Below are positions 34,702 through 42,884 of a DNA stretch of 64,000 bases, piece by piece. The notes beneath the pieces are model-generated. The model was not told the origin of the DNA, did no database searches, and saw nothing but the letters and a program-made list of their open reading frames with translations. A program made the position numbers and the translations under genes. This DNA is from Persicobacter psychrovividus (lineage in GTDB: Bacteria; Bacteroidota; Bacteroidia; Cytophagales; Cyclobacteriaceae), in contig NZ_AP025295.1 of the NCBI RefSeq assembly GCF_036492425.1, positions 62,001 to 126,000 on the forward strand, in the 5' to 3' direction. Positions within the stretch are counted from its first letter, which is position 1. The number at the start of each line of letters is the position of its first letter.

Positions 34702-34733
34702 AAAAAAGGAGATGATGATCATCTCCTTTTTTT
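34702..34733. terminator. Bidirectional-type terminator after the nitroreductase gene
   Basis: Arms AAAAAAGGAGATGA (34702-34715) and TCATCTCCTTTTTT (34719-34732) around a 3-nt loop. On the minus strand it follows the nitroreductase stop at 34738 by 4 bp and continues into a T run. Confidence 0.85.
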
Positions 34734-34737
34734 ATCA

Positions 34738-35478
34738 TTATACAGTGCGAACCACCTCTTCATAAGGCACCCGATGGCGTTCGCCCCAAATTCCTGAAGG
34801 TGTCCCTTTTCCACAGGCGATCACCATTGTAATTTCAGTACTTGAAGGTAGATTTAACAACTTCTTGAGTCGCACACTATCAAATCCTCCCAATGGACAA
34901 GTATCATAACCTTGAGCAGTCATGGCGTACATAAAGGTCATGCTCGCCAATGAATTTGAGCCGTGGATGGTCGCCATAATATCTTGCTTGCCCAATTCAC
35001 GAACCATTGGACGGAACAATCCTACCACAGTCGCCATTAATCTTTTGAGGCCTCCAAGAATCCCCAGTGCATCATTTCGATAAACCTTAGGCATTAAATC
35101 TTTATAGTAAGATTTTACCTTGGCAAATTTATCAGAAGACTCCCCGTACTCATTTTTTAATTTTTCATAATTGAACTCAGAACGGGTTTTCCAATAATCA
35201 GGACGAGCAACAACCACCACAAATTCCGAAGCGGTAGAAGCAGCCGACTGCCCCAAACATATAGGCACCATTGCTTTACGTTTATCGTCGCTTTTTACCC
35301 TGACAAACTCCCACATTTGCATATTCGAACTGTTAGGCGATTTCAATGCCGATGCCAATGCCGTAGCAACAATGTGCTCAGGCATCTGATGCTCGGTATC
35401 AAAAACCCGATTCGATCGGCGTGCTTCAATCAATTCCTCAAAAAGCGTCTGTGTTGTCATTTCTGCTTGATTATTCAT
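34738..35478 (-). CDS. Nitroreductase-family flavoprotein
   Basis: 246 residues from the ATG at 35478 (MNNQAEMTTQ); the frame also has an upstream TTG, less likely as a start. Predicted FMN-dependent NAD(P)H oxidoreductase: RRSNRVF near the N-terminus binds the FMN phosphate, SPNSSNMQMWEFV is the typical substrate/FMN loop, and GYDTCPLGGFD with PSSTEITMVIACGKG marks the C-terminal half. The middle (~90-160) is longer than in minimal nitroreductases. Natural substrate unknown. Located downstream of the YpdA-like gene on the same strand (80-bp gap). Confidence 0.85.
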   Translation of the reverse strand: MNNQAEMTTQTLFEELIEARRSNRVFDTEHQMPEHIVATALASALKSPNSSNMQMWEFVRVKSDDKRKAMVPICLGQSAASTASEFVVVVARPDYWKTRSEFNYEKLKNEYGESSDKFAKVKSYYKDLMPKVYRNDALGILGGLKRLMATVVGLFRPMVRELGKQDIMATIHGSNSLASMTFMYAMTAQGYDTCPLGGFDSVRLKKLLNLPSSTEITMVIACGKGTPSGIWGERHRVPYEEVVRTV

Positions 35479-35558
35479 ATTTATGTTAGGTACAAGTTTT
35501 ATGCTATTGTAATCTGCTGACAAATATAAATGAAAATTTATTTATATCGTGCACGATA

Positions 35559-36530
35559 TTAAAATACTTCTGACCTTTTGTTTAAAATGTCGCCTAAGAT
35601 ACGTTCGGCATGAATGATCGAGTTTTCAATAAACCATTCATTGGTAATTTTCCCACCACAAACAACCCCTGCAAGGTAGAGGCCTTCCACATTGGTTTCA
35701 TTCGTTTGCGGATCATAAAATGGAATCTGGTCCGTTAACTGAACACCTGCAGCCTCTAAAAAGGCAAAATTAGGGTGGTAGCCTGTCATGGCCAACACAA
35801 AATCATTGTCAATTTCAACCACTTCCCCTACTTGATTTTTGAATTTTACCGATTTTGGAGTGATCTCCAACAGTTCACTTTCATAATGCACCGCGATAGC
35901 ACCTTCTTTTATTCGGTTTTCAATATCAGGCTTCACCCAATATTTCACACGATCAGAGATGGCTCCCTCTCTCATGATTAGGGTAACATTCGCACCTTTT
36001 CGATAGGTTTGTAAAGCTGCATCAATGGCAGAATTAGCCGCCCCTACCACCACCACATTTGAAAAGGCATAAAAATGAGGGTCATCATAATAATGAATTA
36101 CTTTCGGCAGCTGCTCCCCTTCAATCTGTAACAGATTGGCGAAATCAAAAAAGCCTGTGGCGATAACGACCGATGCCGCGGTATAGGCATCCTTAGTAGT
36201 AACCACCTCAAATTGATGATCCACTTTTTCAAGAGAGGTAACCTCCTCAAATAAATGAATTTGAAGTTGGTGGCTCGTCTGTACACGACGGTAATATTCC
36301 AGTGCTTCGGGTCTTGTTGGGCGCACATTATTCGACAGGAAGGGTACCGCTCCAATTTCAAGATTTTCTGAACTGGAAAAGAAAGTCATATTCGTAGGAT
36401 ATTTATACAAAGAATTAACCAGGCACCCTTTTTCCAATACCAGATAATTCAGCCCTTTTTGCTGTGCTTCAATTGCTGTGGCCATCCCAATGGGCCCTGC
36501 ACCAATAATGATTAAATCAAAACGCTTCAT
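35559..36530 (-). CDS. YpdA-like (bacillithiol disulphide) reductase
   Basis: 323 residues from the ATG at 36530 (MKRFDLIIIGAGPIG). Two Rossmann folds: FAD-binding GAGPIGMATA at the N-terminus and NADPH-binding VVGAANSAIDAAL mid-protein. The pattern PTNMTFFSSSE and the C-terminal GLYLAGVVCGGKITNEWFIEN fit the YpdA family, which reduces bacillithiol disulphide. There is no CxxC redox pair, in line with that family. It implies a bacillithiol-based redox system, but no bacillithiol synthesis genes are in the window. It lies 33 bp downstream of the enoyl-CoA-hydratase-like gene's stop side (separate start), same strand as its neighbours. Confidence 0.85.
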   Translation of the reverse strand: MKRFDLIIIGAGPIGMATAIEAQQKGLNYLVLEKGCLVNSLYKYPTNMTFFSSSENLEIGAVPFLSNNVRPTRPEALEYYRRVQTSHQLQIHLFEEVTSLEKVDHQFEVVTTKDAYTAASVVIATGFFDFANLLQIEGEQLPKVIHYYDDPHFYAFSNVVVVGAANSAIDAALQTYRKGANVTLIMREGAISDRVKYWVKPDIENRIKEGAIAVHYESELLEITPKSVKFKNQVGEVVEIDNDFVLAMTGYHPNFAFLEAAGVQLTDQIPFYDPQTNETNVEGLYLAGVVCGGKITNEWFIENSIIHAERILGDILNKRSEVF

Positions 36531-36563
36531 AGTTCTTATAATTGTATCACACGGCAAAGCATG

Positions 36564-37328
36564 CTAATGATGGTTCTTAAATTTATTTTGCATGGAAGCG
36601 ACCCTGTTTTTCAGATCTTCACTCAACAATACTTCCTTCCGCAGATCATGGGCATCCTCGTGAATCATCTTGCTATTGGCCAAGGCATTGAGCTCCAACT
36701 TGGAATTTCGGAGCCCCATGGGACTACAAGATTTCACTCCTTCTATCAGTTGATCCGCATACTCCTCTAATGCTTGTTGATCAGCAAAAACCGCGGTAAA
36801 AAGTCCCAGTTGTTCCAAAACCGACTCCCCATAAATTGGCTGCCCCGTCAGAAGGAGCTGCTTCGTTTTCATAAGGCCAATGGTATGAATAAACTGACCA
36901 TAAATCCGTTCATTCAAAGGAAGTCCCATTTTATTCAGTGGCATTCCCACCTTAATGTGGGAACGCGCCAAATTAAAATCAGCACAAATGGCGAGGCAAA
37001 GGCCACCCGCATACACATCACCTGTAATCAGATTCATGATCGGGATTGGGCATGACATCAGCGCATCAAAAAGTGCTAACATCGGGTTGTTGTCCAAAAA
37101 AGATTCAAGCTGATCAAATACTGACAGGTCATGACCCGCACACCATACTTTGGCATTTTCATGGGCGCGAATAACCAAAATGCGATCCTGCTGATAATCG
37201 ATCTGCTGACATAATTCAATCAATGATTCACTCATCTCCTGACTGAATGCATTCCGTTTATGATCACGGTTTAAAGTCACATCAATGACCCCATTGGAGC
37301 GTTGTATTTTGAGCTGTTCCTCTTCCAT
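36564..37328 (-). CDS. Enoyl-CoA hydratase-family protein, methylmalonyl-CoA decarboxylase-like
   Basis: 254 residues from the ATG at 37328 (MEEEQLKIQRSNG); the longer frame upstream runs through a terminator and is not real. A crotonase fold with oxyanion-hole segments VWCAGHDLSVF and GDVYAGGLCLAICAD. The GMPLNKMGLPLN block resembles the NLGVPYN region of methylmalonyl-CoA decarboxylases (YgfG/ScpB), and the hydratase Glu pair is absent, so decarboxylation rather than hydration is likely; the exact substrate is uncertain. It precedes the YpdA-like gene by 33 bp on the same strand and may share its transcript. Confidence 0.75.
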   Translation of the reverse strand: MEEEQLKIQRSNGVIDVTLNRDHKRNAFSQEMSESLIELCQQIDYQQDRILVIRAHENAKVWCAGHDLSVFDQLESFLDNNPMLALFDALMSCPIPIMNLITGDVYAGGLCLAICADFNLARSHIKVGMPLNKMGLPLNERIYGQFIHTIGLMKTKQLLLTGQPIYGESVLEQLGLFTAVFADQQALEEYADQLIEGVKSCSPMGLRNSKLELNALANSKMIHEDAHDLRKEVLLSEDLKNRVASMQNKFKNHH

Positions 37329-37346
37329 CTCCGATATTAACAAAAA

Positions 37347-37373
37347 AAACCTGAAAGTTGATCCTTCAGGTTT
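37347..37373 (-). terminator. Terminator of the metalloprotease lipoprotein gene
   Basis: Stem AAACCTGAA / TTCAGGTTT (37347-37355, 37365-37373). On the minus strand it continues into eight Ts. It lies about 30 bp past the stop of the leftward gene at 37402 and just upstream of the next start at 37328. Confidence 0.85.
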
Positions 37374-37401
37374 ATGAATGTCGGTCCCATGGCGGGAAAT
37401 C

Positions 37402-38484
37402 TTAAGGCTGTGTCGCGCAGCGGATAGGTAAATGCTGATCATCCGCTCGGCTTCTTGCAGGCATCAATCTGGCATTCGGCGACTCAAAGCCTCCAACCCA
37501 GGTGGTAATCGGTGGAATGACAATCGTTGAAATAGGCAATCCCCGGGTGAGGACAGTTTGCACACGCATCAATTGATCTTTGGTAATTCGTGTGGTGTAA
37601 TCGCGATAATCCATCACATTTGTGTTCGTTCTGAATTCAGGAACTTCAGGACCCTCGGTACACTTTGCTGCCACACCTCCAGAACCATTGTTAATGTAAC
37701 CATAGGTATCATCGCAAAAGTCAATATCATAAACGCCACTTAGCCCCGTTTGCGGATCCGTCGCGGTACGCTCACAATTTCTTCCAAAAACATGAAATAA
37801 GCCCAGGATATGTCCCATTTCATGGGCCAACCACTCGCCGCCAAGTTTGGTCGTATAGGTGTCTTCATTCGCAAAAATATACGGGAAACCGATCCCATAG
37901 TGGTCTTTCACTTGCTGATCGTAATTGCGCAGCGACTCCACAAGATAGACACTTGAGGTAAATCCAAGCATGGAATTTTGCTGATTCTGAAAATATGGAA
38001 ATTCACCCCAGGCGGTTGTTTGGTAAAAATCATCATCAATAGGAATCATGCCCACCCTGACGCTCGAAAGATGATCAGAATTATCAACATAGGAGAAGTC
38101 AAGATTATTGTTACGAAAGCTCTCCTGAACCTCTCCAAAATCTCCCTCACCCAATCGGTGCACCACAATGGTATCAATCACCAAACTAACGCCCAATCGA
38201 GTAAATGCGTGATTTTCCAGATAGGCAGATTCATTATCAAATAAACGATTGACCTCCTTCACAATTTCTACCAAACGCCCTTCCATCACCTCAAAGTCCT
38301 CATCACTTTCTTCAATAAAATAATGAAAAGAAACAGGCACGTTATAGGTGTCCATTCGGGGCGGAATTAAATTCCAGTAATAGCCACCCGTTCGATTTCG
38401 TTCCGAGGGACCAGGATCCGACTTCTGATTACAGCTAATACATAGAATAATTGCCAGTAAATATAGGGTTGGGTATTTCATCAA
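37402..38484 (-). CDS. Zinc metalloprotease lipoprotein (BF0631 / pappalysin-like)
   Basis: 360 residues, lipoprotein signal (LCISC, Cys18). The metzincin zinc site is complete: H221-E-x2-H225-x2-G-x2-H231 (HEMGHILGLFH), and a Met-turn NVMDY follows about 75 residues later. Four Cys in the catalytic region (FGRNC, DFC, KC) may form disulphides as in pappalysins (M43). Overall it fits the Bacteroidota lipoprotein protease family BF0631. Probably exposed at the outer membrane. The last ~25 residues are Arg-rich and atypical, so the true C-terminus could be shorter if the stop were misread; I see no sign of that. Confidence 0.86.
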   Translation of the reverse strand: MMKYPTLYLLAIILCISCNQKSDPGPSERNRTGGYYWNLIPPRMDTYNVPVSFHYFIEESDEDFEVMEGRLVEIVKEVNRLFDNESAYLENHAFTRLGVSLVIDTIVVHRLGEGDFGEVQESFRNNNLDFSYVDNSDHLSSVRVGMIPIDDDFYQTTAWGEFPYFQNQQNSMLGFTSSVYLVESLRNYDQQVKDHYGIGFPYIFANEDTYTTKLGGEWLAHEMGHILGLFHVFGRNCERTATDPQTGLSGVYDIDFCDDTYGYINNGSGGVAAKCTEGPEVPEFRTNTNVMDYRDYTTRITKDQLMRVQTVLTRGLPISTIVIPPITTWVGGFESPNARLMPARSRADDQHLPIRCATQP

Positions 38485-38740
38485 TAATCTTGGGTTAATG
38501 CTATCATTTTGTACGTTGAAAGCCCGTGAAAAAGTACACGCCGAGGCGAAAAAAAGTAGCTAAACCTATAAATTTGTTACAAATTCAAGTTCAAAAACTC
38601 GCCCAACCTTTTTTACATACTTTCCAATTTACTAAAACCACAATTATCAATAAACAAAAGTGGCTGATTTTTTCATCTACTGAATTTCTAACCCACAATT
38701 TTACGAAAAATCAATCAAAGATAATTATCAAAACAATTTA
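38485..38740. other. AT-rich region upstream of the AspT-type transporter
   Basis: A 72-residue open frame here is Lys-, Thr- and Ile-rich with no family resemblance and is not called. The interval also includes the divergent promoter of the leftward protease. A GATAATTATC palindrome is near 38721. The regulatory sites next to 38741 are listed separately. Confidence 0.5.
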
Positions 38741-38754
38741 TTGATTTACATCAG
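38741..38754 (+). promoter_or_regulatory. FNR/CRP-like box
   Basis: TTGATTTACATCAG differs by one base from the FNR consensus TTGAT-N4-ATCAA. Its centre lies about 41 bp upstream of the transcription start predicted from the -7 element at 38777-38784, the classical class II activator position. Site and start are predictions. Confidence 0.5.
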
Positions 38755-38776
38755 TTCAAGACCCACAATTTTCATG

Positions 38777-38784
38777 TAGTTTTG
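38777..38784 (+). promoter_or_regulatory. Predicted -7 element of the AspT-type gene
   Basis: TAGTTTTG matches TAnnTTTG, 32 bp before the ATG at 38817. No good -33 TTTG is present at the usual distance, which is what an activator-dependent promoter would show. Confidence 0.5.
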
Positions 38785-38816
38785 TCATTATTCACATAAT
38801 CAATCTAAAATAATCA

Positions 38817-40427
38817 ATGGACTTTTCACATCTTTTTGAAATAGACTACTTTATACTATTTCTCGTGATTGCGATAGGAATGCTGTTGGGACGGATCAAA
38901 ATTAAAGGTGTTTCCTTTGATGCCTCGATGGTTATTTTTGTGGCACTTTTTTTCGGACATTTGGGCTATTCTATCCCACCCATTTTTAAAACAATCGGGC
39001 TGATTCTTTTTATCCTGACGATAGGAATTCAGGCGGGTCCCGCCTTTTTTGATTCCTTTAGAACACAGGGATCAAAGTTAATTATTGTTGCAGTAACCAT
39101 TGTCCTTTCAGGAGGATTAACCGCTTTGGGTTGCGCCTATTTATTCGATATCGACCTGGCCATGGCAGTAGGTTTGTTCACAGGAGCACTGACATCCACA
39201 CCAGGTTTAGCGGCAGCTATTGAAGCCACCAAAGGAGCTGGAGAAGCTTCGATCGGTTATGGTATTGCCTATCCGTTTGGTGTTATTGGCGTGATCTTGT
39301 TCTGTCGACTTTCCCCAAAATTCTTCCGCATCAATATTAAAGAAGAAGAAGAAAAATATTATGAAGATGCAAAATCCAATTACCCTTCAATGCTCAACAA
39401 AAACTACATTGTAGATAACGAGCAAGTTTTTGGAAAACGTATCGGCGACTTGCTTTTCAACCGAATGACTGGCGCAAATATTTCACGCGTAATGAGTGAA
39501 GGCCACAGTATGGTTGCGGATAAAAATTACAGACTGAAAAAGGGTGACATTATCAAGGCTGTAGGAACAGACGACTCACTGGACAAAGTAGAAATGCTGA
39601 TTGGCCCAACAACAGTTGTTGAGATTCCTAAATCTGAGGATTTTGATGCCCATTGGTTTACGGTGACTAACCGAAAAATCATTAACAAAGAATTGCAATC
39701 TTTGGCTTTACTTGAAAACTATAATGCACGGATTACACGTATTCGTCGTTCTGGTGTAGACATGACCCCTAACTACCGTTCGCGCCTTAAATTTGGTGAC
39801 CGTGTGATGGTGGTTTCTGGAACAAGCAACACCGCTGCTGTTTCTCGATTAATTGGCAATGACAACAAAAGCCTCACGGTGGGAGATTTCTTCCCTGTTG
39901 CCGCCATTGCGGTTATTGGTATCCTTTTGGGAAATATTCATTTTGGAAACTTCAGTTTAGGACTGACAGGTGGCGTGTTGATTACCGCGCTTCTATTGTC
40001 ATGGGTAGGAAAAACTGGCCCAATTCTTTGGAACATCGCAGGTCCAGCGAATGCTTTTTTACGTGAAATAGGCTTGCTGTTTTTCCTTGCGGCAGTAGGG
40101 ACAAGCGCAGGAAGCAGCTTGGTGGCCACCATTGAAGCCAATGGATTCTCCCTCTTTATTTCAGGTGTAATGATTACAATGATCCCGATGATTTTAGCCA
40201 TTACCATTGGTCGAATTCTGAAGATTAATTACCTCTCTCTTTTGGGTACACTAACAGGGGGAATGACCTCTACACCAGGATTGAGTGCCGTAGATGGTAT
40301 GACCGAAACCAATGCGCCGTCCGTAGCCTATGCGACAGTTTACCCATTTGCAATGGTAATTTTGGTGATTGTCGCTCAAATTATGGGCCACCTTTATGAG
40401 CTTGCAACCACGGGCGCAGCTTTCTAA
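38817..40427 (+). CDS. AspT/YidE-family membrane transporter
   Basis: 536-residue inner-membrane carrier of the aspartate:alanine exchanger (AAE) family. Two homologous membrane halves each carry the family signature: FTGALTSTPGLAAA in the first and TGGMTSTPGLSA in the second. Between them (~200-360) lie two RCK/TrkA-C-like regulatory domains. Five to six hydrophobic segments per half. The AspT founder exchanges aspartate for alanine; most relatives, such as YidE and YbjL, have unknown substrates, so the substrate is open here. Upstream there is an FNR-like box, suggesting oxygen or redox control. It shares a terminator with the convergent peroxidase gene. Confidence 0.9.
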   Translation: MDFSHLFEIDYFILFLVIAIGMLLGRIKIKGVSFDASMVIFVALFFGHLGYSIPPIFKTIGLILFILTIGIQAGPAFFDSFRTQGSKLIIVAVTIVLSGGLTALGCAYLFDIDLAMAVGLFTGALTSTPGLAAAIEATKGAGEASIGYGIAYPFGVIGVILFCRLSPKFFRINIKEEEEKYYEDAKSNYPSMLNKNYIVDNEQVFGKRIGDLLFNRMTGANISRVMSEGHSMVADKNYRLKKGDIIKAVGTDDSLDKVEMLIGPTTVVEIPKSEDFDAHWFTVTNRKIINKELQSLALLENYNARITRIRRSGVDMTPNYRSRLKFGDRVMVVSGTSNTAAVSRLIGNDNKSLTVGDFFPVAAIAVIGILLGNIHFGNFSLGLTGGVLITALLLSWVGKTGPILWNIAGPANAFLREIGLLFFLAAVGTSAGSSLVATIEANGFSLFISGVMITMIPMILAITIGRILKINYLSLLGTLTGGMTSTPGLSAVDGMTETNAPSVAYATVYPFAMVILVIVAQIMGHLYELATTGAAF

Positions 40428-40504
40428 AACTTACGGATTTAAAACAAACCGTTATACAAAACCAGGGGATTCAAAATTGCTACTGGTCAATTCAAATAAA
40501 CGTC

Positions 40505-40538
40505 AAAAAAAGGAGTGCTATGAAGCACTCCTTTTTTT
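40505..40538. terminator. Bidirectional terminator
   Basis: Fifteen-base arms with AGGAGTGCT / AGCACTCCT cores (40505-40519 and 40524-40538) around an ATGA loop, with A and T tracts at the ends. It serves the transporter gene and overlaps the stop codon of the convergent peroxidase gene. Confidence 0.9.
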
Positions 40539-41895
40539 ATATCCCCTCACATCCCAAATCCATTTTTGATTGTTGGTCGTTGTTCGGGAAACAATTATTT
40601 GAAGGTAAAACATCAGGAACAAAACGGCGCAAATTGGGATCATACAGGCCGTTCTCTATAAAATCAGTGAGCTGATTAATCTCTTCCGCTGATAAATTCA
40701 ATCCCACAAATGCAGGTGACAGCTGGCCTTGCTGAACTTCAGGCTGATCCGCTTTAGCCAAATTCTTGTATTCAATCACTTCCCTAACTGACTTATAACT
40801 TCCGCCATGCCCCAAAAATGGCGAATCTTTCAAGTTATATAATTGAGGTGTTCTGAATTTAAAATTATCCTTTGGGTTCTTGGTAAAGCCCCCTCTTCCC
40901 AATCGGCTATCGAGCGGTACAGTACCAATTCTGCCATTTTCAGGCATATCACTCATGCCTAAAGCATGGAACTCGTCAGAGTTCAAAGCTGGACCCGTAT
41001 GGCAACTCACACAATTTGCCTTCCCAAAAAACAAAATAGCCCCCTGTTTCTGTTCATGAGATAATGCCTGCTGATTGCCCCGTAAATATTGTTGAAATGG
41101 TGCTTGCTCCGCTGTAATGGTGCGCTCATATGCCGCAATGGCCATGCCTGCGGTTTCAGCATTACAACGGTCTTTTTTCGGCAAATTCGCATAGGCGTCG
41201 TCGAATAATTTTCCGTAAGTAGCATCATCTTGCAACCATTCTTTGATTTCCAGTCGATGCACTGCAAGGCCTGCAATTGCCTGTGTTTCCACACCTTTAA
41301 AACCCAAATGATTCACCGCTTTCGGACTGCCTTCAGTCCATTGCGCTTCAGTCCCAGAATTCTGCCCTTCGGCACCAAACTGACCATTCCACAAAACCAA
41401 TTCAGTAAATGCAACATTTAAAACGGTCGGTGAACGTACCGACTGAACATCGGCAGAATCAGCCTGTGTATGTTCACTTAAAATTCTTCCTTCTCCCCGC
41501 ACACCAAATCCATCACCGCCTTCGCCAATACCCTGCATCATACCCGCCTGAAATCCCGCATCTGCATGATGACAGCTCGCACAGGAATAAGTTTCTGCAT
41601 TTTCAACATATTTAGGTTTGGTACCAATGGCAGTTTCATGAAAAAGAAACTTCCCGAGTGCTATTTTCTCCTTGGTAATCGGATTTTTAGGATCCTGAGG
41701 AATATTACTGAAGTCGGATGAGGATGGTAACTGAAAAAATGATACCCCTTGTTGTTGCCCATGCACCTCCAGTAAACTGTTTAATTGCTGATCCAAATTT
41801 ACGTCAGGCAATTTCTGATCCTTTGAATTATTGGAACAAGACAGCTGAACAAAGCTTATCAGCAGTAAGAAATATATGAGGGAAAATTGTTTCAT
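40537..41895 (-). CDS. Di-haem cytochrome-c peroxidase lipoprotein
   Basis: 452 residues from the ATG at 41895; lipoprotein signal with Cys20 (VQLSC). Two c-type haem sites: CASCH at 105-109 (TYSCASCHHADAGFQ) and CVSCH at 295-299. Distal ligand candidates include the Met-containing HALGMSDMPENG stretch. It belongs to the MauG/CcpA family of periplasmic peroxidases that reduce hydrogen peroxide with electrons from a small cytochrome. An added N-terminal stretch of 60 residues before the first haem domain is longer than in E. coli-type Ccp. Signal and lipid anchor place it at a membrane. Downstream sequence overlaps the shared terminator. Confidence 0.9.
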   Translation of the reverse strand: MKQFSLIYFLLLISFVQLSCSNNSKDQKLPDVNLDQQLNSLLEVHGQQQGVSFFQLPSSSDFSNIPQDPKNPITKEKIALGKFLFHETAIGTKPKYVENAETYSCASCHHADAGFQAGMMQGIGEGGDGFGVRGEGRILSEHTQADSADVQSVRSPTVLNVAFTELVLWNGQFGAEGQNSGTEAQWTEGSPKAVNHLGFKGVETQAIAGLAVHRLEIKEWLQDDATYGKLFDDAYANLPKKDRCNAETAGMAIAAYERTITAEQAPFQQYLRGNQQALSHEQKQGAILFFGKANCVSCHTGPALNSDEFHALGMSDMPENGRIGTVPLDSRLGRGGFTKNPKDNFKFRTPQLYNLKDSPFLGHGGSYKSVREVIEYKNLAKADQPEVQQGQLSPAFVGLNLSAEEINQLTDFIENGLYDPNLRRFVPDVLPSNNCFPNNDQQSKMDLGCEGI

Positions 41896-42209
41896 AGCAT
41901 CTTTTTCTTGAATAAACACCAATTTCTACCCAAGCGTTGAGGCAATAGCAGCAGTTATAGAAGAAATAATTGAATGTAGGATAAAAAAAAGAATAAGATT
42001 ACCAATACATTCAAAATGACCACTTTAAAGGACCTTCCGACAAGAAAAATCCTGCTGAAGCAGTGTCAAAAGTTCGACCTCTAATAAAATTTTAAACAAT
42101 CGTTAGGGATATAACCTACAAAAAGCACTTAATTAGTATAGGGTTTTTTCAAAAAAATCTTATCAACAACTAAAACCAACAACATTACTCATTTATAATT
42201 CAATCAATT
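41896..42209. other. Divergent promoter region
   Basis: About 310 bp between the leftward peroxidase gene and the rightward DUF4251 gene. AT-rich; I see no gene, strong hairpin or clear -7 element. Confidence 0.5.
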
Positions 42210-42806
42210 ATGAATAAGCTAACAACAATCTGGATGATCATTTTTGTAATGATTGCCAATGTCGCTTTTGCACAAGGGACAATTACCACGGAACAGACTG
42301 ATCAACCTCTTACAAAAAAAGAGCAACGCAGACTTGCCAAGCAGCAGAAAAAAATAGCGGAAGCGGAACAAGAAGCCATACAAGCTGAAATCACCAAACA
42401 GATGATAGAAAGCGGCGCGTTCGTGCTTGAGTCACATACCCTTTACAACAAGTATGGCAGAACAGCGATGGTGAATTCAAACACGAATTTTATCTCCATT
42501 GCACAGGAAGAAGGGGTTATGCAGCTCGCTTTTCAGAATATTCCTGTGGGCATAAACGGAATAGGCGGCGTTACCTGGGAGGGTAAAGTCAATAAGTATG
42601 AATTCAAAGAGAATAAGCATGGAGGCTATATGGTGAGCTTCAGCTTGTTTGGGTCTGCAGGAAATTTTGACGTTACCATGACCGTTATGGCCTCTGGACA
42701 AGCAACAGCGCGTATCCGAGGCAATTGGTCTTCGGAATTAAAATATCAGGGCGACTTGGTTCCTGTGAACAAAAGCAGAGTATATAAAGGCTTTTCGAGA
42801 TTCTAA
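42210..42806 (+). CDS. DUF4251 exported protein
   Basis: 198 residues, signal peptide cut after VAFAQ (~22). A charged, helical linker (TKKEQRRLAKQQKKIAEAEQ) leads into the DUF4251 domain, recognised by FVLESHTLYNKYGR, NFISIAQEEGVMQLAFQ and the closing SRVYKGFSRF-type strand. Bacteroidota periplasmic or outer-membrane protein of unknown function. It stands alone with a terminator downstream. Confidence 0.82.
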   Translation: MNKLTTIWMIIFVMIANVAFAQGTITTEQTDQPLTKKEQRRLAKQQKKIAEAEQEAIQAEITKQMIESGAFVLESHTLYNKYGRTAMVNSNTNFISIAQEEGVMQLAFQNIPVGINGIGGVTWEGKVNKYEFKENKHGGYMVSFSLFGSAGNFDVTMTVMASGQATARIRGNWSSELKYQGDLVPVNKSRVYKGFSRF

Positions 42807-42857
42807 AATTACCATTATTCAAATCAGGGGTTGATCTACTCCTTAAAAGATTGCCCT

Positions 42858-42884
42858 AAAGCCACCTCAACAGGTGGCTTTTTT
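42858..42884 (+). terminator. Terminator of the DUF4251 gene
   Basis: Stem AAAGCCACCT / AGGTGGCTTT (42858-42867, 42872-42881) with a CAAC loop and a following T run on the plus strand. It overlaps the stop codon of the convergent MFS gene. Confidence 0.85.

Noticed and set aside
38526-38744. 72-codon frame upstream of the AspT-type gene
   Set aside because: Lys/Thr/Ile-rich, no ribosome-binding site, and it overlaps the promoter region with the FNR-like box.
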